Positions 8,965 to 18,971 of a DNA stretch of 64,000 bases are shown here, one piece after another. Source of the DNA: Vibrio lentus (GTDB lineage: Bacteria; Pseudomonadota; Gammaproteobacteria; Enterobacterales; Vibrionaceae). The DNA lies in NCBI RefSeq assembly GCF_030409755.1, contig NZ_JAUFQE010000001.1, forward strand, positions 1,860,001 through 1,924,000. Direction: 5' to 3'. The notes beneath the pieces were generated by a model that was given only the letters and a program-made list of their open reading frames with translations, was not told the DNA's origin and ran no database searches. The stretch's first letter is position 1. The number at the start of each line of letters is the position of its first letter. The translations under genes were made by a program, and so were the position numbers.

Positions 8965-9636
8965 ATGACACCTTTAAAACTTCTCTTGCTTGTTGCAACC
9001 AGCATCTTTTTGTTTGGTTGTGCAGGCGGCCCAATTAAAACTGCAACCAAATTCACCAGCTATGAAGATTTTAGCGTCGGACCTGATGGAGGCGTCGATC
9101 TTGTATGGGTGAGGATAGGGTTACGTGATTCACAGCGCCTGAAAGCCAAACTCGATGAGTACGACTCAGTGGTGATCGACCAGATCTTTGTGCTTGCAGA
9201 AGAAGGTTCGCTCGATCAGGAAGAGATTCAAGAGCTGACTGATCACATGGTTGCACGCTTGGAAGAGAAAATATCGCCCCATAAAACGATTGTCGATGAG
9301 CCTACCGGGAATACGCTGCGCCTAAGCATTGCCTTGAGTAACGTTGAAACCCCCAACCCCATCTTAGCCGTGACCAGTAGTGTACTGCCGTTTGGTCTTG
9401 CGATGTCTACCATATCTAAGGTCACGACCGGAGAGCACACCAATGTGGGAAGCGCCAGTGTTGAGCTCTTGGTAAGTGATGCTCAAGAGGGCACACCATT
9501 GTTTGCAGCCATTGACCGTGAAGCAGGCAATAAAGATTTCTCGACAATGATTGATTCACTGGATGATGCCAAAGATGCAATCAACTATTGGGTTGAGCGT
9601 TTAGGTGATACTCTACAAAGAATAGAAAAAGCCTAG
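8965..9636 (+). CDS. DUF3313-type lipoprotein
   Basis: A 223-residue predicted lipoprotein. The N-terminus is a hydrophobic signal ending in the lipobox LFGC (Cys19). The body contains YDSVVIDQIFVLAEEG and a later SASVELLVSDAQEGTPL segment with a terminal helix, consistent with DUF3313. No catalytic motif is visible. It sits 12 bases before the DUF3820 gene and may be co-transcribed with it. Function unknown. Confidence 0.75.
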   Translation: MTPLKLLLLVATSIFLFGCAGGPIKTATKFTSYEDFSVGPDGGVDLVWVRIGLRDSQRLKAKLDEYDSVVIDQIFVLAEEGSLDQEEIQELTDHMVARLEEKISPHKTIVDEPTGNTLRLSIALSNVETPNPILAVTSSVLPFGLAMSTISKVTTGEHTNVGSASVELLVSDAQEGTPLFAAIDREAGNKDFSTMIDSLDDAKDAINYWVERLGDTLQRIEKA

Positions 9637-9648
9637 AAAGAGCCTGTA

Positions 9649-9864
9649 ATGCTAGAGAAACAGAACCTGATTAAACTTGCTAGAATGCAAATGCCATTTG
9701 GTAAATACGCTGGTCGTATATTGATCGATCTGCCAGAGGAATACTTACTGTGGTTCGATAAAAAAGGCTTTCCCTCTGGTGAGTTAGGTGACTTACTCAA
9801 GCTGTGTTTGGCATTAAAAATTGAAGGGCTTGATAGCGTTGTCAAGCCATTGAAAAGAATGTAA
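9649..9864 (+). CDS. DUF3820 family small protein
   Basis: A 71-residue protein with the DUF3820 signature MPFGKYAGRILIDLPEEYL and WFDKKGFPSGELG. The family was named as putative quorum-sensing-regulated factors, but no molecular function is established. The gene is followed directly by an intrinsic terminator. Confidence 0.88.
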   Translation: MLEKQNLIKLARMQMPFGKYAGRILIDLPEEYLLWFDKKGFPSGELGDLLKLCLALKIEGLDSVVKPLKRM

Positions 9865-9872
9865 TTAGTTAG

Positions 9873-9903
9873 AAGCTCACGTTAATCACGTGAGCTTTTT
9901 TAT
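9873..9903 (+). terminator. Intrinsic terminator after the DUF3820 gene
   Basis: Inverted repeat AGCTCACGT / ACGTGAGCT with a 5-base loop, followed by TTTTTTATTTT. Confidence 0.9.
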
Positions 9904-9989
9904 TTTCAAGTTCTGCATAATTTTACATGTATGGTGAAGCTTGAACTATAACCGTTCTTAACCTGTCATAAATTACGCAATCGATAGTG

Positions 9990-10007
9990 TGTAAATAATG
10001 GTATACA
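9990..10007 (+). promoter_or_regulatory. Candidate TyrR box upstream of aroG
   Basis: TGTAAA-N6-TATACA differs by one base from the TyrR consensus TGTAAA-N6-TTTACA and lies about 170 bases upstream of aroG. E. coli aroG is repressed by TyrR. Assignment is by motif and context only. Confidence 0.5.
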
Positions 10008-10177
10008 GGGTGTTTTAAATATAAAACACAAAAAAAATTGCGTTTATTTTCAATTAGTGATTGAAACTAGAGTTTTTACTAGTTAAGTTACAGGGAACAA
10101 GAAGATTAGTGCTGATAGAAAGTTACGTGAGACAACGTACATTCAGCTCAAGGATAGAAAAAAGGAAGAAGTAAGCA

Positions 10178-11230
10178 ATGTTCCAGACTGATGATGTAAG
10201 AATTAACAAAGTAAAAGAGTTATTACCACCTGTTGCTGTTTTAGAAAAGTTTCCAGCGACAGAAGTTGCTTCTTCTACAACCTTTGAAAGCCGCAAAGCG
10301 ATCCACAATATTCTAGAAGAAAGCGACGACCGCTTGCTTGTTATTGTTGGCCCATGTTCTATTCATGACACAGAAGCTGCGCTTGAGTATGGTAAACGTT
10401 TGAAAGTGCTACGCGACGAACTAGGCGATAACCTAGAAATCGTAATGCGTGTTTACTTTGAAAAGCCACGTACAACTGTTGGTTGGAAAGGCCTAATCAA
10501 TGACCCGTACATGAACGATACGTTCAAGCTAAATGATGGTCTTCGTCTTGGACGTAAGCTATTGCTTGACCTAACTGATATGGGAATGCCTACAGCAAGT
10601 GAATTCCTAGATATGATCACACCTCAATACGTAGCAGATCTAATCAGCTGGGGTGCAATCGGCGCGCGTACTACTGAATCTCAAGTTCACCGTGAATTGG
10701 CTTCTGGCTTATCTTGCCCAGTTGGTTTTAAGAATGGTACTGATGGCAACATCAAGATCGCAACAGACGCTATTCGTTCGGCAAGCGCTTCGCACCATTT
10801 CTTATCTGTAACTAAGTACGGACACTCAGCAATTATTGAAACAGTGGGTAACCCTGACTGTCATATCATTTTACGTGGCGGTAAAGAGCCAAACTACAGC
10901 GCTGAGCATGTAGGTAAAATCAAAGAAGAACTAGCAGCGTCAGGCCTTCCGCAAAAGGTAATGATTGATTTCAGCCACGCAAACAGCTCTAAGCAGTTTA
11001 AGCGTCAAATGAACGTATCTGATGACGTTAGTGCTCAAATCTCAGGCGGTGATAAAGCTATCTTTGGTGTGATGATTGAATCTCACCTTGTTGAAGGTCG
11101 CCAAGATCTTGTTGATGGTAAAGCTGCAACTTACGGCCAATCTGTTACTGATGCATGTATTGGTTGGGAAGATACTGAAACAGTACTTCGCCAGTTGGCA
11201 GACGCTGTTGAAGCTCGCCGCAACAAATAG
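10178..11230 (+). CDS. aroG: 3-deoxy-7-phosphoheptulonate synthase (AroG type)
   Basis: First enzyme of the shikimate pathway; condenses phosphoenolpyruvate and erythrose 4-phosphate to DAHP. The 350 residues align closely along their length with E. coli AroG, the phenylalanine-sensitive isozyme. Examples are VGPCSIHD, RVYFEKPRTTVGWKGLIND, WGAIGARTTESQVHRELASG and the metal-site region IDFSHANSSK. The start region MFQTDDVRINKVKELLPPVA matches the type I class N-terminus that forms the inhibitor site. It is monocistronic with a terminator after it and a TyrR-like box in front. Confidence 0.96.
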   Translation: MFQTDDVRINKVKELLPPVAVLEKFPATEVASSTTFESRKAIHNILEESDDRLLVIVGPCSIHDTEAALEYGKRLKVLRDELGDNLEIVMRVYFEKPRTTVGWKGLINDPYMNDTFKLNDGLRLGRKLLLDLTDMGMPTASEFLDMITPQYVADLISWGAIGARTTESQVHRELASGLSCPVGFKNGTDGNIKIATDAIRSASASHHFLSVTKYGHSAIIETVGNPDCHIILRGGKEPNYSAEHVGKIKEELAASGLPQKVMIDFSHANSSKQFKRQMNVSDDVSAQISGGDKAIFGVMIESHLVEGRQDLVDGKAATYGQSVTDACIGWEDTETVLRQLADAVEARRNK

Positions 11231-11266
11231 ACGAATTACAGTCAGCGACTAAGCGACTGAAAATTC

Positions 11267-11303
11267 AAAGCCCTTATTAGCCGTTGCTAGTAAGGGCTTT
11301 TTT
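11267..11303 (+). terminator. Intrinsic terminator after aroG
   Basis: AAGCCCTTATTA / TAGTAAGGGCTT (one G-U pair) with an 8-base loop, followed by a T-run. Confidence 0.9.
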
Positions 11304-11340
11304 GTGGTTCTTAGTTGTAAACGGAAAGTGCCTTGTACTC

Positions 11341-12765
11341 TTAAATGAGAAAAGACAGTAACTCGTCGACTTTGAGTGACAGCAAAGCTCTATCTTGCTT
11401 GGTTTCCACGTTGAGCCGTATCAACGGCTCTGTATTGGACTTTCTTAAGTTGAAGCGCCACGAGCCCATATTCATGCTGAGCCCGTCTGTGTGATCGATC
11501 TCAACGGCATAAACTTGATAGTGTGCCAACACATAAGCCATGACTTGTTCTGGGTCGGAAACTTTACGATTGATCTCTCCCGAAGAAGGGAATCTATCCA
11601 TACTCGAACTGGTCAATTGATGAAGAGATTGCTGAGTCTCACAGATCAGTTCAATCACCAAGAGCCAAGGAATCATTCCTGAATCGCAATACCCAAAGTC
11701 ACGGAAATAATGGTGCGCACTCATTTCACCACCATACACCGCGTTTAATTCTCGCATCTTCTCTTTGATGAGCGCATGCCCAGCTTTGACCGAAATAGCC
11801 TTCCCACCAAGCTTGTTGGCGACTTCAATCGTGTTCCATGTCATGCGCATATCGTGTAATACGGTTGCATTCGATTCTTTTAGTAAGAAGGCTTCAGCGA
11901 GCAACCCGACAATGTAATAACCCTCAATGTAATTGCCTTTTTCGTCAAAGAAAAAACAACGGTCGAAATCGCCATCCCACGCAATACCTAGATCGGCGGA
12001 GTGCTCTAAGACTGCATTTCGAGTTGCTACTTGGTTCTCTTTAATCAATGGGTTTGGGATGCCATTAGGAAATTTTCCGTCAGGGGCATGGTGTACCTTG
12101 ATGAAGGTGACAGGAACATTGAGTTTGTTGAAACGCTCCTCTAAAGCATCGATAACATGTCCTGCAACACCGTTTCCAGCGTTAACTACCACCTTCATCG
12201 GTGATAGTTTGGATGGATTTATATAAGTGAGCAGGTGATCTACGTAAGGGGCGAGAATGCTGGTCGATCGGCTAGAGTTATTCGGTTGTACATGACCGAT
12301 AGATAAATCGCTGTTCAGCTCTTGATGTAATACTTTAATACGTAGTTTGATTTCATCTAACCCACTGTTTTTACTTATCGGGCTAGCGTCCAAGCCGACC
12401 AACTTCATTCCGTTGTAATTGATTGGGTTATGGCTTGCCGTAATTTGGATTCCGCCAATGGCGTTAAGGTGGCGAGTTGCAAAGTAGACTTCTTCAGTCC
12501 CTGTCATTCCAAGGTCAACGACGGTTATTCCAGACTCGATTAAGCCTTTGGTCATGGCTTCTTGCAATGAAAGGGACGTTTCTCGGTTATCACGACCAAT
12601 CACCACTTGAGCTAAGCCATCGAATGAAGTTTCAGGTGTCGTGGATAGGACGTACTCGCCAAATGCCTTGCCGAGCAGGTAGGCAAAGTGCCCATTGATT
12701 TGGTCACCAATGATGCCGCGAATATCGTTGTTCTTAAAGCAGCTAAGGTCTAATGTTGGTTTCAC
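11341..12765 (-). CDS. manB: Phosphomannomutase (ManB/CpsG)
   Basis: Converts mannose 6-phosphate to mannose 1-phosphate for GDP-mannose synthesis. The 474-residue alpha-D-phosphohexomutase has the active-site serine loop TASHNPINYNGMK, the metal-binding loop DGDFDRC and the phosphate-binding C-terminal RKSNTEPLIRL. It lies 15 bases downstream of manC, so the two are one operon. No other polysaccharide gene is adjacent, so the final glycan is not evident. Phosphoglucomutase side activity cannot be excluded. Confidence 0.92.
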   Translation of the reverse strand: MKPTLDLSCFKNNDIRGIIGDQINGHFAYLLGKAFGEYVLSTTPETSFDGLAQVVIGRDNRETSLSLQEAMTKGLIESGITVVDLGMTGTEEVYFATRHLNAIGGIQITASHNPINYNGMKLVGLDASPISKNSGLDEIKLRIKVLHQELNSDLSIGHVQPNNSSRSTSILAPYVDHLLTYINPSKLSPMKVVVNAGNGVAGHVIDALEERFNKLNVPVTFIKVHHAPDGKFPNGIPNPLIKENQVATRNAVLEHSADLGIAWDGDFDRCFFFDEKGNYIEGYYIVGLLAEAFLLKESNATVLHDMRMTWNTIEVANKLGGKAISVKAGHALIKEKMRELNAVYGGEMSAHHYFRDFGYCDSGMIPWLLVIELICETQQSLHQLTSSSMDRFPSSGEINRKVSDPEQVMAYVLAHYQVYAVEIDHTDGLSMNMGSWRFNLRKSNTEPLIRLNVETKQDRALLSLKVDELLSFLI

Positions 12766-12780
12766 TTGATTGTCGCCGCT

Positions 12781-14316
12781 TTATTTCGATTTGTTGTTCT
12801 GAGACGAAGAAGCTTGTTGGTTTCGAACATCTCGCCCATAGCTGTCTTGATATCGAATGATATCGTCTTCACTTAAATGACTACCGGTTTGTACTTCGAT
12901 CATTTCGAGAGGTGAGTCTCCAGGGTTCTCTAGGCTGTGGATATGACCTAACGGAATGTAAGTGGATTGATCTTCTTCGACGAGATACGTTTTCTCATCG
13001 TTGGTTACTTTCGCAGTCCCTGCCACTACTACCCAATGTTCCGCTCTATGGTGATGCATCTGTAGTGAAAGCTGATGACCCGCTTTTACGGTGATACGTT
13101 TCACTTTGTCGCGCTTGCCTAGATCGATCACGTCGTATTTACCCCAAGGCCTAAACACCTCGCGATGATGGACATGCTCCGTTCGACCAGCCTGATTCAG
13201 TTGGCTAACAATCGACTTAACACCTTGAACTTTGTCTTTGTTCGCAACCAATATTGCATCTTTGGTTTCGACAATAATGAGGTTTTCGACACCTACCGTC
13301 GCGACAAGCTTATTCTCCGCATGAATGTAGTTGTGTTGAGAGTCGACGGTTAACACATCGCCTTCAATGACGTTGTTGTGTTCATCCTTATCACTGACAT
13401 CCCAGATAGCAGACCACGAGCCAATATCATTCCAACCAACATCCATCGGGATCACTGCGGCGTGTGAGGTCTTTTCCATCACGGCATAATCGATAGAGTC
13501 ACTTGGGCTATTTTTGAATGCTTCTGCGTCGATACGAATAAAGTCGAGGTCGGTATTTTGCTTTGAAAGAGCGAGTTTGCAAGCCGTCAAGATATCTGGG
13601 CGGTGTTGAGAGAGTTCTCCAAGGTAGCTGGATGCCTTAAACATGAACATGCCGCTATTCCACAAGTATTGCTCTGAACGTATGTATTCTTCTGCAGTTA
13701 CTTTATCAGGTTTTTCAACAAAGCAATCAATGGCATAGGCGTGATGGGTTGACTGCTCTTTAGCATTAGTATCAGTTTGAACGAGCGGGGAAAGAGGTTT
13801 CCCCTGTTTGATATAACCGTAGCCTGTTTCTGGCGCATTAGGGGTTATTCCAAATGTCACCAGTTTGCCTTGCTTCGCATAATCAACACCACGACTGATC
13901 ACTTGTTGGAATTCAGAGGTGTTAGCGATGTGATGATCAGCAGCCAGTACTAATAAGATCGGGTCTGATGCATCCTGCTCATTATTGGTTGATTTACCTA
14001 AGGCTTGTAATGCCGCTAATGCGATGGCTGGAGCCGTGTTTCGACCGACGGGCTCTAGCAGAATACCACTATGTTGGATGTTAGCCGATCGAGCTTGTTC
14101 AGCTGCAATAAAGCGGTGTTCTTCATTACAGATAATGAATGGAGCAGCGCACTTGCTACCCGTTAGATAGTCCTCAAGACCTTGCAGGCGTTGAAGCGTT
14201 TGCTGAAGCATTGATTGTTCGCCAGCAATGTTGAGGAATTGCTTAGGGTAGAGTTCGCGAGACAATGGCCAGAGGCGGCTTCCGGAGCCGCCAGCTAGAA
14301 TGACAGGTAAAATCAT
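12781..14316 (-). CDS. manC: Mannose-1-phosphate guanylyltransferase / mannose-6-phosphate isomerase (ManC/CpsB)
   Basis: Bifunctional enzyme making GDP-mannose. The 511 residues comprise an N-terminal nucleotidyltransferase with GGSGSRLWPLSRELYPKQFL at residues 9-28 and a C-terminal cupin isomerase domain containing RPWGKYDVIDLG and QLSLQMHHHRAEHW (metal-binding histidines). The enzyme is of type II length. A Gln/Ser/Asn/Lys-rich tail ends the protein. It is the first gene of the manC-manB operon. Confidence 0.94.
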   Translation of the reverse strand: MILPVILAGGSGSRLWPLSRELYPKQFLNIAGEQSMLQQTLQRLQGLEDYLTGSKCAAPFIICNEEHRFIAAEQARSANIQHSGILLEPVGRNTAPAIALAALQALGKSTNNEQDASDPILLVLAADHHIANTSEFQQVISRGVDYAKQGKLVTFGITPNAPETGYGYIKQGKPLSPLVQTDTNAKEQSTHHAYAIDCFVEKPDKVTAEEYIRSEQYLWNSGMFMFKASSYLGELSQHRPDILTACKLALSKQNTDLDFIRIDAEAFKNSPSDSIDYAVMEKTSHAAVIPMDVGWNDIGSWSAIWDVSDKDEHNNVIEGDVLTVDSQHNYIHAENKLVATVGVENLIIVETKDAILVANKDKVQGVKSIVSQLNQAGRTEHVHHREVFRPWGKYDVIDLGKRDKVKRITVKAGHQLSLQMHHHRAEHWVVVAGTAKVTNDEKTYLVEEDQSTYIPLGHIHSLENPGDSPLEMIEVQTGSHLSEDDIIRYQDSYGRDVRNQQASSSQNNKSK

Positions 14317-14370
14317 AAAGTGGTAATTAGGCGTAAAGGGTTACTAACACTATGTTACCACGCTTATGGC

Positions 14371-15486
14371 TTATCGATGAGCTTCAGGGCTCGAATTCAT
14401 TACAACTTGAGAATCGTTGATGTCTTGCGCTTCAATCTTGAGTGTTTGTGTTGGGAAGGCGATATCAGCATTGTGCTTATGAATAATCGCTAACACCTGC
14501 AATAAAACATCTTGTTTCACTTCGTGGTATCTCACCCAATTAACCGTCTTGGTGAAGGTGTAGATAAAGAAGTTGAGCGTTGATGGCCCGAACTTATCAA
14601 AGTTAACGATCAGCGTCTGTTTGGCATCAATGTCAGGGTGCGTTTCAAGCATGGCTTTTACGTCATTCACAATCAGAGCAAGCTTGTTTGCGTCTTGATA
14701 GCGAAGCCCAAACGTTTCATTGATTCTGCGGTTCAACATTCTTGATGGGTTTTCCACCACAATGTTACTGAACACAGAATTCGGTACGTACAAAGGACGT
14801 TTATCAAAAGTGCGAATGATGGTCATGCGCCAGCCAATGCGTTCGACGGTGCCTTCGATTTGGCGGTCTGGTGAGCGTATCCAATCTCCAACTTTAAAAG
14901 GGCGGTCGAAGTAAATCATCATGCCACCGAAGAAGTTCGACAGTAAGTCTTTAGCCGCTAAACCGACGATCAAGCCACCCACACCACCAAAGGTGAGTAA
15001 GCCTGAAAGACTGAGCCCAAACGCCTGCATGATGGTCAGGCCGCCCATCACCATAAAGAACAAGCGAGCAACTTTCGCGATAGCCTGAACGGTGGTTTCG
15101 TCCCTGGTCTTCTGTTCTAAGACATACGCTTCAGAGTTGCTAATCATTCGCAACGTGAACCAAACAAAAGTACAGATGATCAGTATGTGCTTAAGCGTTT
15201 TTAACCAGTTGATTTCATTGCCAAACTGGCCTTGAAGGATCAGGCCTATAGACACAGTAGCAGGCCAACACCAAAGTAACGTGCTGACAGGCGTTTTTAG
15301 AGCCTCTAGCAGTAGGTCGTCCCAGTGGAATGGAGTTTTCTGAACCAGAATTTCTAAGCGATTATGGATAATTCGCCAAGCTACCCAAGCGAGAAAACTC
15401 GCAATAGTGATGAATAGGACGCTGTTTGCCCAATCACTATGGCTCTGGTTGATGTAGGTTTGTACTTGGGTTATGAATTCATTCAT
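14371..15486 (-). CDS. MscS-family mechanosensitive channel
   Basis: A 371-residue membrane protein with about four or five N-terminal helices and a MscS core. The pore helix and following beta-domain are clear: GVGGLIVGLAAKDLLSNFFG, then MIYFDRPFKVGDWIRSP and VERIGWRMTIIR. It probably opens under membrane tension to release solutes during hypo-osmotic shock. It is longer than E. coli MscS (286 residues) because of additional N-terminal helices, resembling the YbdG/YnaI type. Monocistronic; divergent from ktrA. Confidence 0.9.
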   Translation of the reverse strand: MNEFITQVQTYINQSHSDWANSVLFITIASFLAWVAWRIIHNRLEILVQKTPFHWDDLLLEALKTPVSTLLWCWPATVSIGLILQGQFGNEINWLKTLKHILIICTFVWFTLRMISNSEAYVLEQKTRDETTVQAIAKVARLFFMVMGGLTIMQAFGLSLSGLLTFGGVGGLIVGLAAKDLLSNFFGGMMIYFDRPFKVGDWIRSPDRQIEGTVERIGWRMTIIRTFDKRPLYVPNSVFSNIVVENPSRMLNRRINETFGLRYQDANKLALIVNDVKAMLETHPDIDAKQTLIVNFDKFGPSTLNFFIYTFTKTVNWVRYHEVKQDVLLQVLAIIHKHNADIAFPTQTLKIEAQDINDSQVVMNSSPEAHR

Positions 15487-15672
15487 TGTGTGTGCTGCCG
15501 CAGAAATTATGAATTGGAAATTAGCAGAAACTCGAGTTGTTCTCTACCTTTATAAATCAAACGATTATGACAATAGTATAACCTTATTCTTGCAGAACTA
15601 ACTTTTTTTGAGATAGAAACTAATGTAGGTTTGGCTATCCCGTGTAATTAAAATTTCTAAACAGGATTTCAA

Positions 15673-16329
15673 ATGAGCGACAAACAATATGCAGTTATCG
15701 GTTTAGGGCGATTTGGTCTGTCTGTTTGCAAAGAGCTGCAAAGTTCAGGGGCACAGGTACTGGCCGTCGATATTGATGAAGAGCGAGTGAAAGAAGCAGC
15801 GGCTTTTGTTTCACAAGCGATTGTTGCGAACTGCACGAGCGAAGAGACGGTGAAAGAGTTAAGACTCGATGATTACGATATGGTGATGGTATCGATAGGC
15901 TCTGACGTTAACTCAAGCATTCTAACGACTTTGGTGGTGAAAGAATCTGGAGCAAAAGCAGTTTGGGTTAAGGCGAATGATAAGTTCCACGGCAAGATCC
16001 TCTCTAAGATTGGTGCTGATCATATCATCATGCCGGAGCGAGATATGGGTATTCGTGTTGCTCGTAAGATGCTGGACAGACGCGTTCTCGAATTTATCGA
16101 CCTTGGCAGTGGCTTAGCGATGACAGAAATCGTTATTGGCTCAAAGTTTTTAGGTAAGCAACTTCGCGACCTAAAGCTGTGCAAAGAGGTAGGGGTTGAA
16201 GTACTTGGCTTCAAGCGCGGCCCGAACCTAACCAAAGCACCTGAACTTGATGTCAGTTTAGAGATCGGTGATGTGGTGATCATTGCAGGGCCGAAAGAGA
16301 CCTTGTCTAGAAAGCTACGCAATTGGTAA
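15673..16329 (+). CDS. ktrA: KtrA: regulatory NAD(H)/nucleotide-binding subunit of K+ uptake
   Basis: Cytoplasmic RCK subunit that gates KtrB. The 218 residues have an N-terminal Rossmann fold with VIGLGRFGLSVCKEL and the acidic residue VDIDEER at the end of strand 2, then a TrkA-C domain from about residue 135. The start has AGGATTTCAA upstream. It precedes ktrB by 33 bases and matches Vibrio alginolyticus KtrAB organisation. Confidence 0.96.
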   Translation: MSDKQYAVIGLGRFGLSVCKELQSSGAQVLAVDIDEERVKEAAAFVSQAIVANCTSEETVKELRLDDYDMVMVSIGSDVNSSILTTLVVKESGAKAVWVKANDKFHGKILSKIGADHIIMPERDMGIRVARKMLDRRVLEFIDLGSGLAMTEIVIGSKFLGKQLRDLKLCKEVGVEVLGFKRGPNLTKAPELDVSLEIGDVVIIAGPKETLSRKLRNW

Positions 16330-16354
16330 CTGGTAATAAGTAATTGGTAATAAG
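16327..16354. repeat. 14-bp near-perfect tandem duplication at the ktrA stop codon
   Basis: TAACTGGTAATAAG followed by TAATTGGTAATAAG. The first unit begins with the ktrA stop codon, and the second fills most of the 33-base spacer before ktrB. Read directly from the sequence. Confidence 0.8.
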
Positions 16355-16362
16355 GTAACCGT

Positions 16363-17730
16363 ATGAATTCGTTGAAACGAAAAGGTACTTTCTACACGCT
16401 CAAGACAGATAAAAAGCCGCGCAAAGGCTCAGAGCCAAAGATTATCCTTACGAGTTTCTTAGGTGTTCTTATCCCTTCTGCAATCTTGTTGACGCTGCCA
16501 GTCTTTTCTGTGACTGGGCTTAGTTTTACAGATGCGCTGTTTACTGCCACATCCGCAATCAGTGTGACAGGCTTGGGTGTTGTCGATACAGGTGAACATT
16601 TCACTCTGGCGGGCAAAATACTGCTGATGTTTTTGATGCAAGTCGGCGGTTTAGGGCAGATGACCCTGTCTGCAGTGCTGCTCTATATGTTTGGCGTTAG
16701 ATTAAGTCTCAAGCAACAAGCATTGGCGAAGGAAGCGCTGGGTCAAGATCGTAAGATTAATCTCCGTAAATTAGTTAAGAAGATCATCATCTTTGCGTTG
16801 GTGGCGGAGTTTGTTGGGTTTGTGTTGCTCTGTTTCCGTTGGGTTCCAGAAATGGGATGGGCAACGGGAAGCTTTTATGCACTCTTTCACGCTATATCTG
16901 CATTCAATAACGCAGGTTTCGCGCTGTTCTCAGACAGCATGATGAGTTTTGTTGATGATCCATTGGTGATTTGTACTTTGGCGGGTTTATTCATCTTTGG
17001 TGGATTAGGCTTCACGGTAGTGGGGGACTTATCGAGTAACTGGCGTAAAGGCTTCCAGCACTTGCATCTGCATACTAAGATCATGCTGACCGCAACACCA
17101 ACTTTGTTGTTGGTAGGGACGGTTATGTTTTGGTTATTGGAGAGGAATAACTCAGCAACGATGGAAGGCCTCTCTATACAAGGTCAGTGGTTAGCTGCAT
17201 TTTTCCAATCGGCGAGTGCTCGTACTGCCGGTTTCAACAGTGTCGATTTATCTCAGTATACGCAACCGGCATTATTGGTGATGATCGTACTGATGTTGAT
17301 TGGTGCTGGTTCGACTTCTACTGGTGGTGGTATTAAGGTTTCGACCTTTGCAGTTGCGTTTGTCGCAACTTGGACATTCTTGCGTCAGAAAAAGCATGTC
17401 GTGATGTTTAAGCGCACCGTGACTTGGCAAGCGGTAACAAAATCTTTGGCCATTATTGTGGTTAGTGGGGCGTTATTAACCACTGCGATGTTTTTGTTAA
17501 TGCTTACTGAAAAGGCAGCGTTTGATCGCGTGATGTTTGAGGTGATTTCTGCCTTTGCAACCGTTGGCCTAACAGCAGGACTCACTGCGAACCTGACTGA
17601 GCCGGGTAAATACATCATGATTGTCGTTATGGTGATTGGACGTATCGGTCCCTTGACGTTGGCTTATATGCTAGCTCGCCCAGAACCTTCCTTGTTGAAA
17701 TACCCCGAAGATACTGTGTTAACGGGTTAA
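16363..17730 (+). CDS. ktrB: KtrB: Na+-dependent K+ uptake channel subunit
   Basis: Membrane pore of the KtrAB system, 455 residues with four fused M1-P-M2 motifs. The four filter-region glycines can be seen in TSAISVTGLGVVDTGEHF, FNNAGFALFSD, SARTAGFNSVDLS and ATVGLTAGL. Gly-rich flexible loop residues (GAGSTSTGGGIKVSTFA) follow the third pore. KtrAB supports growth at low K+ and high osmolarity in marine vibrios. It is co-transcribed with ktrA and followed by a terminator. Confidence 0.96.
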   Translation: MNSLKRKGTFYTLKTDKKPRKGSEPKIILTSFLGVLIPSAILLTLPVFSVTGLSFTDALFTATSAISVTGLGVVDTGEHFTLAGKILLMFLMQVGGLGQMTLSAVLLYMFGVRLSLKQQALAKEALGQDRKINLRKLVKKIIIFALVAEFVGFVLLCFRWVPEMGWATGSFYALFHAISAFNNAGFALFSDSMMSFVDDPLVICTLAGLFIFGGLGFTVVGDLSSNWRKGFQHLHLHTKIMLTATPTLLLVGTVMFWLLERNNSATMEGLSIQGQWLAAFFQSASARTAGFNSVDLSQYTQPALLVMIVLMLIGAGSTSTGGGIKVSTFAVAFVATWTFLRQKKHVVMFKRTVTWQAVTKSLAIIVVSGALLTTAMFLLMLTEKAAFDRVMFEVISAFATVGLTAGLTANLTEPGKYIMIVVMVIGRIGPLTLAYMLARPEPSLLKYPEDTVLTG

Positions 17731-17764
17731 TAACGTTACCAGGCTAATGAATCACATTTTGTCA

Positions 17765-17802
17765 GTAACAACAAAGCCAGCGATATGCTGGCTTTGTTGT
17801 TA
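17765..17802. terminator. Bidirectional intrinsic terminator (ktrB / msrAB)
   Basis: AACAACAAAGCCAGC / GCTGGCTTTGTTGTT with a 5-base loop between converging genes. Confidence 0.9.
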
Positions 17803-17828
17803 TAGGTGTAGCTCTAATTTTTTAGTAT

Positions 17829-18971
17829 TTAGCCTTCGAACATTTCAATATATTCTTCGTAGCCTTCTTCAGCCAATTTATCTGCTGGGATAAAGCGCAT
17901 AGCGGCTGAGTTCATGCAGTAGCGCAAACCTGTTGGCTTTGGACCATCTTTAAATACATGTCCTAGATGAGAGTCACCAAATTTACTGCGAACCTCTGTT
18001 CTCGGGTAAAGCAACTTGTAGTCAGTAGTCGTTACGACATAAGCCTCGCTGATTGGCTGTGTAAAGCTCGGCCAACCTGTACCTGATTTGTATTTGTCTT
18101 TTGAAGAGAACAAAGGCTCACCCGTTACGATATCAACGTAAATACCTTCTTGCTTGTTATCCCAGTATTTGTTGTCAAATGGGCGCTCTGTCGCGTCGTC
18201 TTGTGTAACATCGTATTGCAGTGAAGTTAGAGACGCTTTGATCTCTGCATCAGACGGCTTACTGTATGTCTTAGCATTGGCTGTCGCATTTTGTCCATCG
18301 ATGATCTGACGGATCGTTTTCGGATTTTCTTTTCTATCATCACCGAAGATTTTATCTAGGTACTGATCACGACCAGAAGCGTAGCGGTAGTAGTTATAAC
18401 GAACCTTGCTCTTCTTGTAATAATCTTGATGGTAATCTTCTGCTGGCCAGAATTTTTCAAACTTAATCAGTTCTGTTTTTAATGGTTCACCAAAGATTTG
18501 AGCCTTGTCTATCTCCATCATGAAGTTCTGAGCGACGTCTTTTTGTTCTTGGTTATGATAGAAAACAGCAGGTCGATATTGTGGACCTCTGTCAACGAAT
18601 GAACCTTTGTCATCAGTTGGGTCGATGTGTCTGAAGAATTGGTCAAGCACCTGTTCGTAGCTAACCACATCAGGGTTGTAAGTCACGTTGATCACTTCGA
18701 TGTGACCAGATTTACCTGACGAAACTTGTTTATAGGTTGGATTCTCTAATTCGCCACCAGAATATCCTGAGACAACATCCGAGACTCCTGTGAGCTTCTC
18801 CAGATCGGATTCTGTACACCAAAAACAACCACCAGCCAGTGTCGCTATTTCACTCTTACCTGAGTTAGCCGTTTTATCCATTGTATTGGCAGTGCCAGTC
18901 TGGCTCACAAACAGCGAAATCAGTGGTAGCGCAACCACGAGTGATACCAATATTTTAGATAATTTATTCAT
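17829..18971 (-). CDS. msrAB: Secreted MsrA-MsrB fusion (peptide methionine sulfoxide reductase)
   Basis: Repairs both S- and R-methionine sulfoxides. The 380-residue protein starts with a signal-type N-terminus ([20 protein letters not shown]), then an MsrA domain (catalytic GCFWCTE at about residue 48) and an MsrB domain with GTGWPSF and the catalytic [11 protein letters not shown]. The ATG at 18971 has a GAGG ribosome site; a longer frame to 19049 lacks one. The signal peptide indicates periplasmic repair, as for the Neisseria PilB-type fusions, but here without the thioredoxin domain. Its electron donor is not adjacent. Confidence 0.93.
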   Translation of the reverse strand: MNKLSKILVSLVVALPLISLFVSQTGTANTMDKTANSGKSEIATLAGGCFWCTESDLEKLTGVSDVVSGYSGGELENPTYKQVSSGKSGHIEVINVTYNPDVVSYEQVLDQFFRHIDPTDDKGSFVDRGPQYRPAVFYHNQEQKDVAQNFMMEIDKAQIFGEPLKTELIKFEKFWPAEDYHQDYYKKSKVRYNYYRYASGRDQYLDKIFGDDRKENPKTIRQIIDGQNATANAKTYSKPSDAEIKASLTSLQYDVTQDDATERPFDNKYWDNKQEGIYVDIVTGEPLFSSKDKYKSGTGWPSFTQPISEAYVVTTTDYKLLYPRTEVRSKFGDSHLGHVFKDGPKPTGLRYCMNSAAMRFIPADKLAEEGYEEYIEMFEG

